Below are positions 23,694-31,894 of a DNA stretch of 64,000 nucleotides, one piece after another. The notes below the pieces were generated by a model, which did no database searches, was not told the origin of the DNA, and saw only the letters and a program-made list of their open reading frames with translations. The DNA comes from JAUXEH01 sp965533275 (GTDB lineage: Bacteria > Acidobacteriota > Aminicenantia > Aminicenantales > Aminicenantaceae): positions 1 through 64,000 of the forward strand of contig CBESWG010000015.1 of assembly GCA_965533275.1 (NCBI GenBank). Reading direction: 5' to 3'. Position numbers and translations under genes: made by a program. Every line of letters begins with the position of its first letter. The stretch's first letter is position 1.

Positions 23694-25793
23694 ATGGGGA
23701 AAGTTAGAAGTCTTGTCTACTTGAAAGTATTAGCGCCGATACTGTTCGTTGTCCTTGCAGTAGGATTTTTGGCCTGCGGAGGGGGCGGGCCCGAAGGCAC
23801 AACGGGCGAAGAAGAGGGTGAAGTCAGGCCCGAGACGCTGGCAGAGCGTGACGCCCGCATGGCCTGGTGGCGCGAGGCCCGCTTCGGGCTCTTCATCCAC
23901 TGGGGGCTCTATGCCGTACCGGCTGGAGAATGGAAGGACGAGACCCACCACGCGGAGTGGATCCTGACTACGGCCCAGATCCCGGTGGCCGAGTATGAGA
24001 AATTCGCCCCCCAGTTCAACCCAGTCCGGTTCGATGCCGCCGACTGGGTCCGCATGGCCAAGGAGGCGGGCATGCGCTACATCGTGATCACCAGCAAGCA
24101 TCACGACGGATTCAGTTTGTACGATTCTCAGGTCTCGGACTACGACGTGATCGATGCCACTCCCTTCGGGCGGGACATCCTCAGGGAACTGGAGGCGGAG
24201 TGCCTCAAGCAGGGGATCCGGCTGTGCTTCTACCACTCCATCATGGACTGGCACCACCCCGATTACCTGCCGCGCCGCGGCTGGGAGGAGCGGTCCGAGG
24301 AGGGAGCCGACTTCGACCGCTACGTCGACTTCATGAAGGGCCAGGTCAAGGAGATCGTGACCGACTACCGCGACATAGGTGTACTCTGGTTTGACGGGGA
24401 ATGGGAGCAGACCTGGACTCCGGAGCGGGGGAGTGACCTCTACGATTTCGTGCGCTCGCTCGACAGCGACATCATCATCAACAACCGCGTGGGCAAGGGC
24501 AGGGCAGGGATGGCGGGCACCTTTGACCCGACCACCGCATCCGGTGATTTCGGGACCCCGGAGCAGGAGATCCCGGCCATGGGCCTTGGGTACGACTGGG
24601 AAACCTGCATGACCATGAACGACCACTGGGGCTACAACAAGAACGATACGAACTGGAAGTCCAGCCAGCGCCTCATCCGCATGCTGGTGGACATCGCCAG
24701 CAAGGGAGGCAACTTCCTTCTGAACGTGGGGCCCACGGCCGATGGGCTCTTCCCTCAGGAGAGCATCGACCGGATGGCGGAAATGGGCCTCTGGATGGAA
24801 GCCAACGGCGAGAGCATCTACGGGACCGAAGCGAGCCTGTTCGAGAGCCTGGCCTGGGGGCGGTCCACCACCAAATCCAAAACCCTGTACCTTCATGTCT
24901 TCGACTGGCCGGCCGACGGCCGCCTGGAGGTCCCTGGGCTCCTGAGCCGCGCGGACAGGGCCTATCTCATGGCTGATAAAGAAGCGGCACTTGAGGTGTC
25001 CTACCAGCCCGGCTCTGCAGTGGTATCGCTTCCCGATGCCGCCCCTGATGCGGTAGCTTCTGTCGTGGTCCTGGAATTCGCAGGAGAGCCAGAGGTCATC
25101 AACTCTCCCGCGATCCAGGCCGACGGCGATATCTTCGTGACCACACACGAGGTGGCGCTGGGGCCCGGGATGAACAATGCCCGCATCCGCTACACGCTGG
25201 ACGGGAGCGAGCCGGGCGAGGCATCATCGGAGTATACAGAACACCTTTCCCTGGACACAGGAGCCATGGTCCAGTGTGCGTATTTCCAGGAGGGGCGCAG
25301 AGTGAGCGCCGTGGTGAGCCGCAATTTCCATAAGGTGAAACCCCGGCCCTCCCTGGAGCTGCCCGATCGTGTCCCGGGCCTTACGTACTCCTATTTCGAG
25401 GGAGAGTGGGAGACGCTACCCGAATTCGGTGCGCATTCTCCCCTGCAGTCGGGGACCAGCTCCGCATTCGATCTCGGGCTGCAGCAGAGGCCCGAGGACT
25501 TTGCTGTCCGCTTTTCGGGATACATCCTGGTGCCCGAAGATGGGGTCTACACCTTCTTTGTGGCGTCCGACGACGGCAGCCGCCTCTGGATCGGAGACAC
25601 CCTGGTGGTGGACAACGACGGGCTGCACGGCTCCCAGACCGAATCGGGCCGCGTAGCCCTGGCATGGGGGCTGCACCCCATCACCGTTGGATTTTTCCAG
25701 CGGACCGGCGGCGTGGACCTGGAGGTGGCCTTTCGCGGCCCCGGAGTGGAGCACCAGGTCGTGCCGCCCGCGGTCCTGTTCCACAAGGAATAG
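23694..25793 (+). CDS. Alpha-L-fucosidase, GH29, lipoprotein with FN3-associated and PA14 domains
   Basis: Removes terminal L-fucose from glycans. The lipobox (VLAVGFLACGGG) predicts a lipid anchor. The GH29 catalytic barrel spans about residues 40-400: FGLFIHWGLYAVPAGEW, ITSKHHDGFSLYDS, the probable nucleophile in GVLWFDGEWEQTW, and GGNFLLNVGPTADG. A chitobiase C-terminal/FN3-associated domain follows (RIRYTLDGSEPG), then a C-terminal PA14 domain (VFFVASDDGSRLW-like, with DGSRLWIGDTLVVDNDG) that probably binds sugar. ATG 23694 (699 aa) is chosen because GGAGGGAGGA lies directly upstream and it gives a proper lipoprotein signal. The upstream frame start at 23631 overlaps the -10 box. Confidence 0.92.
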   Translation: MGKVRSLVYLKVLAPILFVVLAVGFLACGGGGPEGTTGEEEGEVRPETLAERDARMAWWREARFGLFIHWGLYAVPAGEWKDETHHAEWILTTAQIPVAEYEKFAPQFNPVRFDAADWVRMAKEAGMRYIVITSKHHDGFSLYDSQVSDYDVIDATPFGRDILRELEAECLKQGIRLCFYHSIMDWHHPDYLPRRGWEERSEEGADFDRYVDFMKGQVKEIVTDYRDIGVLWFDGEWEQTWTPERGSDLYDFVRSLDSDIIINNRVGKGRAGMAGTFDPTTASGDFGTPEQEIPAMGLGYDWETCMTMNDHWGYNKNDTNWKSSQRLIRMLVDIASKGGNFLLNVGPTADGLFPQESIDRMAEMGLWMEANGESIYGTEASLFESLAWGRSTTKSKTLYLHVFDWPADGRLEVPGLLSRADRAYLMADKEAALEVSYQPGSAVVSLPDAAPDAVASVVVLEFAGEPEVINSPAIQADGDIFVTTHEVALGPGMNNARIRYTLDGSEPGEASSEYTEHLSLDTGAMVQCAYFQEGRRVSAVVSRNFHKVKPRPSLELPDRVPGLTYSYFEGEWETLPEFGAHSPLQSGTSSAFDLGLQQRPEDFAVRFSGYILVPEDGVYTFFVASDDGSRLWIGDTLVVDNDGLHGSQTESGRVALAWGLHPITVGFFQRTGGVDLEVAFRGPGVEHQVVPPAVLFHKE

Positions 25794-25798
25794 CCGGA

Positions 25799-25871
25799 GG
25801 CGCGGCTCTCTCTGTCCGAATCCGAAGACCCTCCCACCTCCCCATGGGCTTCGGATAGAGAGAGCCACGCC
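25799..25871. repeat. Long imperfect hairpin after the fucosidase gene
   Basis: Arms of 22 bases (25799-25820 and 25850-25871) pair with two mismatches, one a possible G-U pair, around a 29-base loop. The core is GGCTCTCTCT pairing with AGAGAGAGCC. A second TCCGAA copy (25821-25826) allows an alternative pairing with 25850-25855. There is no T-run, so it may block mRNA decay or be a palindromic repeat rather than a simple terminator. Confidence 0.55.
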
Positions 25872-25928
25872 ATAGGTACAGATCGTCGCACATTCAAGAT
25901 TTTCCTGTTGGGAGAGGTTTTGGCTAGC

Positions 25929-25957
25929 TTGCGGCAGGAGGGGTTTTTCTATAGAAT
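25929..25957 (+). promoter_or_regulatory. Probable promoter of accA-hisS-aspS
   Basis: TTGCGG (25929-25934), a 17-base spacer and TAGAAT (25952-25957, 5/6) precede the accA ATG by 38 bases. Confidence 0.45.
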
Positions 25958-25995
25958 AGGCGGGTAAAATCACGGATATTTGGGACAGCGCCTCC

Positions 25996-26958
25996 ATGAG
26001 TAAACAAGCGGAAAAGAGCTATTATGAGCTGGAAAAGCCTATCATCCAGCACAAGGAAAAGATCGAGGCCCTGCAGGCCGGTGAAAAGGGCGACAAGGAA
26101 GAGATCGGCCGTCTGAGGGCTCTCATCGCCAGGGACTGGGAGAAGCTCCACCCCAAGTTGGATGCCCTCCACCTGGTCCAGATCGCGCGTCACCCCCAGC
26201 GACCCTTCACGCTGGACTACATCGATTTTCTCACGGATGATTTCCTGGAATTCCACGGCGACCGCCGGGCGGGGGACGACCCGGCCATGGTCGCGGGCTT
26301 CGGCTTCTACCGGGGCCGGAGCGTGGCGTTTATCGGACATCAGAAGGGCCGGAGCACACGCGATCGCATCGCACGCAACTTCGGGCAGCCCGTACCCGAG
26401 GGCTACCGCAAGGCACTGCGGATCATGAAGCTGGCGGAGAAATTCGGCTACCCGGTGGTGACCCTGATCGACACGCCGGGCGCCTACCCCGGCATCAAGG
26501 CCGAGGAACGTGGGCAGGCAGAGGCCATCGCCTTCAACCTCAAGGAAATAGCGAGGCTCAAGGTGCCGGTGGTCAATCTCGTGATCGGCGAGGGCGGGAG
26601 CGGCGGGGCCCTGGCCGTGGGTGTGGGCGATGTCCTCCTGATGCTGGAGAATACTTTCTATTCGGTCATCTCGCCCGAAGGCTGTGCCGCCATCCTCTGG
26701 AAGGATCAGGGTGCCGTGAAACCTGCCGCCGAGAACCTGCGCTTCATGGCCAACGACTTGAAGGAATTCGGAGTCGTCGACAAGATCATCGCCGAGCCCC
26801 CTGGCGGGGCCCACATCGACTGGGGCCTGACCTTCAAGAACGTGGACAAGCAGCTGAGCCAGACTTTGAAGAAGCTGGAGGAACAATCTGTGGAAAAGCG
26901 GCTGGAAGCCCGCTACCGGAAGTATCGCAAGATCGGGGTCTTTACCGAAGATGAGTGA
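25996..26958 (+). CDS. accA: Acetyl-CoA carboxylase carboxyltransferase subunit alpha
   Basis: Transfers the carboxyl group from carboxybiotin to acetyl-CoA, together with AccD, in the first step of fatty acid synthesis. The 320-aa length, the N-terminal helix pair (residues 1-60) and the crotonase-like core (GHQKGRSTRDRIARNFGQPV, TLIDTPGAYPGIKAEERGQ, GEGGSGGALAVGVGD, SVISPEGCAAILWKD) match AccA closely. Upstream DNA carries a promoter. Its last 8 bases overlap hisS, coupling fatty acid synthesis to tRNA charging in one transcript. accD is not in the window. Confidence 0.97.
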   Translation: MSKQAEKSYYELEKPIIQHKEKIEALQAGEKGDKEEIGRLRALIARDWEKLHPKLDALHLVQIARHPQRPFTLDYIDFLTDDFLEFHGDRRAGDDPAMVAGFGFYRGRSVAFIGHQKGRSTRDRIARNFGQPVPEGYRKALRIMKLAEKFGYPVVTLIDTPGAYPGIKAEERGQAEAIAFNLKEIARLKVPVVNLVIGEGGSGGALAVGVGDVLLMLENTFYSVISPEGCAAILWKDQGAVKPAAENLRFMANDLKEFGVVDKIIAEPPGGAHIDWGLTFKNVDKQLSQTLKKLEEQSVEKRLEARYRKYRKIGVFTEDE

Positions 26959-28219
26959 CACGCCGAAAAAGAAGAAGCGTGTGGCGGCCATCAAGGGCAC
27001 GCACGACATCCTCCCCAGCCAGGCCCGGAAGTGGCAGCGCGTGGAGAGGACGGCCAAGGGGCTGTTCGAGCTCTACGGCTATAGAGAGATACGCACCCCG
27101 GTATTCGAGGCCACGGAGCTCTTCGAGAAGGGAACGGGCGAGACCTCGGACATCGTGATGAAGGAGATGTACACCTTCACAGACAAGGGGGGACGCTCCC
27201 TGACACTGAGGCCCGAGTACACGCCCTCCATCGCGCGGGCCATCATCGAACACCGGCTGCATCTTCTGCCCGATCCCATGCGCTATTACTTCATCGGGCC
27301 CATGTTCCGCTACGACAAGCCCCAGAAGGGCCGCTACCGCCAGTTCCACCAGATGGACGTCGAAGTCTTCAACGAGAAGGACCCGGCAGTGGATGCCGAG
27401 ATCGTGGAGATGGCGGCGACGCTGCTCGAGAGCGTGGGGGTGACCGGGAGCGAGATCCTGGTCAATTCGGTGGGCTGCCGGGCCTGCCGCCCGGATTACC
27501 ACCGTGAGCTGCGTGCGGAAGCGGAGAAATCCCGGTCCGGCCTCTGCCCGGACTGCCAGCGCAAGATCGACACCAATCCTCTGCGCATCTTCGACTGCAA
27601 GGTGGAGTCGTGCCGTGAGATCGCCGCCGGGCTGCCCAAGATCACGGATTTCCTCTGTGAGGAGTGCGAAGACCACTTCGGCCGCTTCAAGGGCGACCTC
27701 GACCTCTTTGCCCTGCCCTACACGGTCGAGCCCCTGCTGGTGCGTGGGCTGGACTACTACACCAAGACGACATTCGAATTCACATCCGCAGAACTCGGGG
27801 CCCAGGATGCCATCCTGGGCGGGGGCCGCTACGACGACATGATGGGAGACTTCGGGGGGCCGGACATCTGCGGCATCGGATTCGCTCTTGGAATGGAGCG
27901 CCTGCTGCTCCTGGTCCCGGACGAGGAGGCCGTTGCTCCATTTGTCTATGTGGTCTGGATGGGAGAAGAGGCCCGGAAGGCCGGCATGACGGTGGCGCGC
28001 ACCCTGCGCAGCCAGGATGTCGAAGTCTGGATCGAATACAAAGAGCGGAGCTTCAAGAATCAACTGAGCAGGGCCAACAAGCTGGGGGCCGCCTGGAGTG
28101 TCATCATCGGTGAGGACGAGGCCCGCAAAGGAACTCTCCAGCTGAAGGACATGGCCTCCGGGGAGCAGCAGGAAAAAACCCTGGAGGGGCTCCTCTCGAC
28201 CCTGCAGAAAACCGACTAG
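26951..28219 (+). CDS. hisS: Histidyl-tRNA synthetase
   Basis: Class II synthetase of 422 aa. The class II motifs are clear: IKGTHDILPSQARKW and the following helix (motif 1), FRYDKPQKGRYRQFHQMDVE (motif 2), the histidine-binding VRGLDYYTKTTFEF, and GIGFALGMERLLLL (motif 3). The C-terminal anticodon-binding domain begins near residue 330. Three CxxC pairs in the middle (residues about 177-240) may bind zinc. It overlaps accA by 8 bases and is followed by aspS after 31 bases; hisS-aspS pairing is common in bacteria. Confidence 0.97.
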   Translation: MSDTPKKKKRVAAIKGTHDILPSQARKWQRVERTAKGLFELYGYREIRTPVFEATELFEKGTGETSDIVMKEMYTFTDKGGRSLTLRPEYTPSIARAIIEHRLHLLPDPMRYYFIGPMFRYDKPQKGRYRQFHQMDVEVFNEKDPAVDAEIVEMAATLLESVGVTGSEILVNSVGCRACRPDYHRELRAEAEKSRSGLCPDCQRKIDTNPLRIFDCKVESCREIAAGLPKITDFLCEECEDHFGRFKGDLDLFALPYTVEPLLVRGLDYYTKTTFEFTSAELGAQDAILGGGRYDDMMGDFGGPDICGIGFALGMERLLLLVPDEEAVAPFVYVVWMGEEARKAGMTVARTLRSQDVEVWIEYKERSFKNQLSRANKLGAAWSVIIGEDEARKGTLQLKDMASGEQQEKTLEGLLSTLQKTD

Positions 28220-28250
28220 GCCCTCCTGGGCCGGCACGAAGGAAATAAAT

Positions 28251-30020
28251 ATGCCATCCACAGAAGCTTGGAAACGCACACACTACTGCGGCGACCTGAG
28301 GAAGAGTCACATCGGACAGGAGGTCGTCCTGTTCGGGTGGGTCAACCGCCAGCGGGACATGGGGAACCTCGTTTTCATCGACCTGCGCGACAGGCAGGGC
28401 CTAATCCAGGTCACGATCTCCTCGGACGCACCGGAGCTGCTGGAGCTGGCCAAGACACTCAAGATGGAGTACGTGATCGCCGTGCGCGGGACGATCCGTG
28501 CGCGCGGGGAGGGCCTCGAGAACCCGGAGATGCCCACGGGAGCGGTCGAGGTCGAGGCGCTGGCCCTGGAGGTCCTGAACGCCTCTGCCGTGCCGCCCTT
28601 CATGGTGGTCGACGACACACAAGCCTCGGAGGACGTGCGTTTCAAGTACCGCTACCTCGACCTGCGGCGGGCCCGCATGCAGAGGAACTTCAAGCTGCGC
28701 CACCAGGCCTCGCTCGCCGTGCGCAACTTCCTGAGCGGCCAAGGATTCATGGAGATCGAGACCCCCTTCCTCACCAAGTCGACACCCGAGGGCGCCCGAG
28801 ACTACCTGGTGCCCAGCCGGGTGTACAAGGGGCGGTTTTTCGCGCTTCCGCAATCGCCCCAGATGTTCAAGCAGCTCCTGATGGTCTCGGGGTTCGACCG
28901 CTATTTCCAGATCGTGCGCTGCTTCCGGGACGAGGACCTGCGGGCGGACCGCCAGCCCGAGTTCACCCAGATCGACATCGAAATGAGCTTCATTCAGCGC
29001 GAAGAACTTTTTGAGATAAACGAGGCCATGCTGGCCGAGATCTTCGCCCTGATCGGTGTCGAGGTGGAGCGCCCCTTCCCGCGCCTCACCTATGAGGAGG
29101 CCATGTCACGGTTCGGATCGGACAAGCCGGACTTGCGCTTCGGCCTCGAACTCCAGGACCTGAGTGAGGCTGGGGCCAAGGCCGGCTCCGAGCTGCTGCA
29201 GAAGGCTCTGGCTGCAGGCAGCGCGCTCAAGGCGCTCAAAGTTGAAGGCGCCGGGGGCCTGTCCCGCGGCCGCCTGGACAAGCTGAACGACAAGGCCCGG
29301 GAGCTGGGCGGCAAGGGTGTCATCTGGATCAAGCGGGCCGAGGGGAACTTCAAGTCCCCCCTCAAGCTTTCTGAGGAAGGCTTTCAGGCGCTCTGGGCTG
29401 CCGCTGGCGCCGGGGACGATGACCTGCTGCTCCTGGTCGCGGATGAGAAATACAAGGCTCTCTCCCTGCTGGGTCATTTCAGGCTGGAGTTCAAACCCGA
29501 GGGACTCTCCGAATCAGGCCTGTACAGGTTCGTGTGGGTGACAGATTTCCCGCTCTTCGAGTGGAGTGACGAGGAACAGAGGCTGACCTCCATGCACCAT
29601 CCTTTTACCTCGCCCCGGCCCGAGGATGTGCCCCTGCTTGAGGAGGCGCCTGAAAAGGTCAAGGCCCAGGCCTATGACCTGGTGCTCAACGGGGTGGAGA
29701 TCGGTGGGGGCTCGATCCGTATCCATGAACTCGGGGTACAGCGCAAGGTCTTCGAGATCCTGGGGCTTTCAGCAGATCAGGCCGAGGCCAAGTTCGGCTT
29801 CTTCCTCAAGGCTCTGGAATACGGAGCTCCCCCACACGGTGGGATCGCCCACGGTTTCGACCGCATCGTGATGCTCCTGGCCGGGGAGGAGTCCATCCGG
29901 GACGTCATCCCCTTCCCCAAGACCACCTCCTCGCTGAGCCTCATGACCGAGTCCCCCTCCGAGGTGGATGAGAAACAGCTCAGGGAGCTGGGCCTCAAGC
30001 TGGATCGCCCCGCGGAATAA
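28251..30020 (+). CDS. aspS: Aspartyl-tRNA synthetase, bacterial type
   Basis: Class II enzyme of 589 aa, with an N-terminal OB-fold anticodon domain (residues 1-105), a catalytic core (motif 2 in QIVRCFRDEDLRADRQPEFTQ), the inserted GAD domain (about 285-420) and motif 3 in GIAHGFDRIVMLL. That length and the GAD insert mark the bacterial type. At two positions used to separate discriminating from non-discriminating enzymes, it has Met (RDMG) and Gly (GEGLEN), a mixed state. It follows hisS in the same operon. A GC hairpin without a T-run (30035-30055) lies after the stop. Confidence 0.97.
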   Translation: MPSTEAWKRTHYCGDLRKSHIGQEVVLFGWVNRQRDMGNLVFIDLRDRQGLIQVTISSDAPELLELAKTLKMEYVIAVRGTIRARGEGLENPEMPTGAVEVEALALEVLNASAVPPFMVVDDTQASEDVRFKYRYLDLRRARMQRNFKLRHQASLAVRNFLSGQGFMEIETPFLTKSTPEGARDYLVPSRVYKGRFFALPQSPQMFKQLLMVSGFDRYFQIVRCFRDEDLRADRQPEFTQIDIEMSFIQREELFEINEAMLAEIFALIGVEVERPFPRLTYEEAMSRFGSDKPDLRFGLELQDLSEAGAKAGSELLQKALAAGSALKALKVEGAGGLSRGRLDKLNDKARELGGKGVIWIKRAEGNFKSPLKLSEEGFQALWAAAGAGDDDLLLLVADEKYKALSLLGHFRLEFKPEGLSESGLYRFVWVTDFPLFEWSDEEQRLTSMHHPFTSPRPEDVPLLEEAPEKVKAQAYDLVLNGVEIGGGSIRIHELGVQRKVFEILGLSADQAEAKFGFFLKALEYGAPPHGGIAHGFDRIVMLLAGEESIRDVIPFPKTTSSLSLMTESPSEVDEKQLRELGLKLDRPAE

Positions 30021-30070
30021 ACGGATCCCCGCTTGCCGGGTCTCTCCCGCCCGGCGCTAGGAATCTGCCG

Positions 30071-30361
30071 CTAACACCTCTTCTTCTTCCTGCGCGATCC
30101 CCTGCCGCTTCCGCCCAGCGCAAAAGCCGCACCCAGCAGGAATCCCAGGTCATACAAGCTGCCGCTGTTGCCGACCTCATACATCCGGACGTTGTCTGTG
30201 AACAGGCTGATGATGAAGGTGATCACAATGATAAAGCCGTGCCACAGCCCGGCGAAAAAACCGGCCGGTTTCTCTTCGAATCGGGTGTTCCCGGGCGCGC
30301 AGCTGATGCTCACTAGAAACAGCACCAGCACGGCCATCACAACGAAAAATCTTGTTCTCAT
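30071..30361 (-). CDS. Small lipoprotein/membrane protein of unknown function
   Basis: Protein of 96 aa. A signal sequence ends in the lipobox VSISC, then a second hydrophobic segment (FFAGLWHGFIIVITFIISLF), a conserved-looking DNVRMYEVGNSG, a glycine-rich helix and a very basic tail (RGSRRKKKRC). Small proteins with this 'GLWHGFI...SLF.DNVR.YEV.N' pattern occur in many bacteria with no known role. It is convergent with aspS and divergent from the hexokinase gene. Confidence 0.75.
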   Translation of the reverse strand: MRTRFFVVMAVLVLFLVSISCAPGNTRFEEKPAGFFAGLWHGFIIVITFIISLFTDNVRMYEVGNSGSLYDLGFLLGAAFALGGSGRGSRRKKKRC

Positions 30362-30484
30362 TCCAATTCCCCTTTCTTTTTCAAGTCCTTGGCTGTCTTC
30401 CTCCTCCGTCTTGTTTTAATATCCATTGTTATAGGGGGGCTGTCAATCGCTTAGATGTACCACCCGTCTTTTTCATTCCTCGGT

Positions 30485-30513
30485 TTGATTTTCGTTCTTG
30501 TGTGGCTTATGAT
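30485..30513 (+). promoter_or_regulatory. Hexokinase promoter, close enough for a leaderless mRNA
   Basis: TTGATT (30485-30490), a 17-base spacer and TATGAT (30508-30513). The ATG at 30522 begins only 8 bases after the -10 box, so transcription should start at or next to the start codon. No Shine-Dalgarno is present. Confidence 0.6.
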
Positions 30514-30521
30514 TCGGAATC

Positions 30522-31820
30522 ATGACCCGTCCCCGGCAGAAGGCGCAGGATTTCCTCGAGGCCCTGGGCCTTTCGACTGCTTCAATTGACGTGGATGCGC
30601 TGTTGGGCGGCTTCATGTCTGAGATGAAGTCCGGCCTGTCCGGGCCAGCCAGCTCCCTGGCCATGATCCCCACCTTCATTCCCATCGACAGCCCAGTTCC
30701 GGCCGGGGCGCCCGTGATCGTCCTGGATGCCGGCGGTACACACCTGCGTGCGGCCACCGTTGTGTTCGACGAGGAGGGCCGAGCCGAGACGCAGGACTTT
30801 TCCCGGCATCGCATGCCGGGTGCCGATGGGGAGCTGTCTGCTGACGCATTTTTTGACCGCTTCGTGGACATCCTTCTTCCCTTAGCTCAAAGATCCGACC
30901 AGGTGGGATTCTGCTTTTCCTACCCTGCCGAGATCACTCCGGGGGGAGATGGCCGGCTGTTGACCTGGACCAAGGAGATAAGGGCCCCAGAGGTGGAAGG
31001 CTCCTACCTCGGCCGGAGCATCGGCGACCGCCTGAAAGCCAAGGGGATCGACCTGAAGTTCACCCTGCTCAATGATACCGTCGCGGTGCTTCTGGCGGGG
31101 AGGAGCCTAGCACGTGGGCGGGAGTTCGGATCCTATGTCGGTTTTATCCTGGGGACCGGGACCAACACCGCCTATGTTGAGCAGAACCGCAGGATCACGA
31201 AGCGGGACGACCTGCCACACGGGGGTGGGCAGGCAATAAACATCGAGTCCGGGAATTTTGCGCTGTGTCCACAGACGGAGATCGACCGAGCACTCGATGC
31301 CGGAACCAACAATCCCGGGGAGTACACCTTCGAAAAGATGGTCTCGGGCGCCTACCTGGGGCGGTTGAGCCTGCGGCTGCTCAAGGCCGCGGCAGACGAA
31401 GGGCTCTTTTCTACGGATGGCGGATCGGCAATACGGCAGGTCAGCCGGCTTTCGACCGCTCAGGCGGACCGCTTCCTCAGGGAACCCAGGGGAGCCGGCC
31501 CCCTGGGAAGGCCAGCCCTGACAGGCGGCGACAGGGAGGAGGCCGGTACGCTGATCGCTGCCATGATCGAGCGGGCGGCCCTGCTCGCCGCGGTCAACAT
31601 CGCCGCGGCGGTGCTCAAGTCCGGTGCCGGACGCTCCCCACATCGCCCCGTGTGCGTCAACATCGACGGGTCCACATACTACAAGACCTCCGGCCTGCAG
31701 CGCCAAACAGAGCAGCACTTGCGGGACATACTCGGAGCAAGGAGCGTGTTTTTTGAGCCGGTGCAGCTGGCGGATTCTCCCCTCGTCGGCGCCGCCGTGG
31801 CGGGCCTGACCCACGCTTGA
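30522..31820 (+). CDS. Hexokinase, eukaryote-type (Hexokinase_1/2 family)
   Basis: Phosphorylates glucose or other hexoses with ATP at the entry to glycolysis. The protein (432 aa) has the small-domain phosphate loop VIVLDAGGTHLRAATV, the sugar-binding GFCFSYPAEITPGGDGRLL and LNDTVAVLLAG (catalytic Asp), and the second nucleotide loop GFILGTGTNTAYVE. These match the eukaryotic hexokinase family rather than the shorter ROK or Glk glucokinases of most bacteria. The promoter sits so close that the message is probably leaderless. The next gene follows after about 74 bases, and the whole 30.5-41 kb stretch reads in one direction. Confidence 0.87.
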   Translation: MTRPRQKAQDFLEALGLSTASIDVDALLGGFMSEMKSGLSGPASSLAMIPTFIPIDSPVPAGAPVIVLDAGGTHLRAATVVFDEEGRAETQDFSRHRMPGADGELSADAFFDRFVDILLPLAQRSDQVGFCFSYPAEITPGGDGRLLTWTKEIRAPEVEGSYLGRSIGDRLKAKGIDLKFTLLNDTVAVLLAGRSLARGREFGSYVGFILGTGTNTAYVEQNRRITKRDDLPHGGGQAINIESGNFALCPQTEIDRALDAGTNNPGEYTFEKMVSGAYLGRLSLRLLKAAADEGLFSTDGGSAIRQVSRLSTAQADRFLREPRGAGPLGRPALTGGDREEAGTLIAAMIERAALLAAVNIAAAVLKSGAGRSPHRPVCVNIDGSTYYKTSGLQRQTEQHLRDILGARSVFFEPVQLADSPLVGAAVAGLTHA

Positions 31821-31894
31821 CACCAGAGGCTTCCTCGGCCCTGGACTATCTGACCGCCGTCCACTACAATATCCCCTTTTTGAAGGAGTGGATC

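Noticed and set aside
23730..25148. 472-codon minus-strand frame opposite the fucosidase
   Set aside because: The plus strand encodes a clear GH29 enzyme; the antisense frame shows no domain.
26942..28279. 445-codon minus-strand frame opposite hisS
   Set aside because: hisS is unambiguous; the antisense frame is a codon-bias artefact.
30035..30055. Terminator after aspS
   Set aside because: GCCGGG/CCCGGC form a short stem but no T-run follows on either strand; it is mentioned only as a hairpin.
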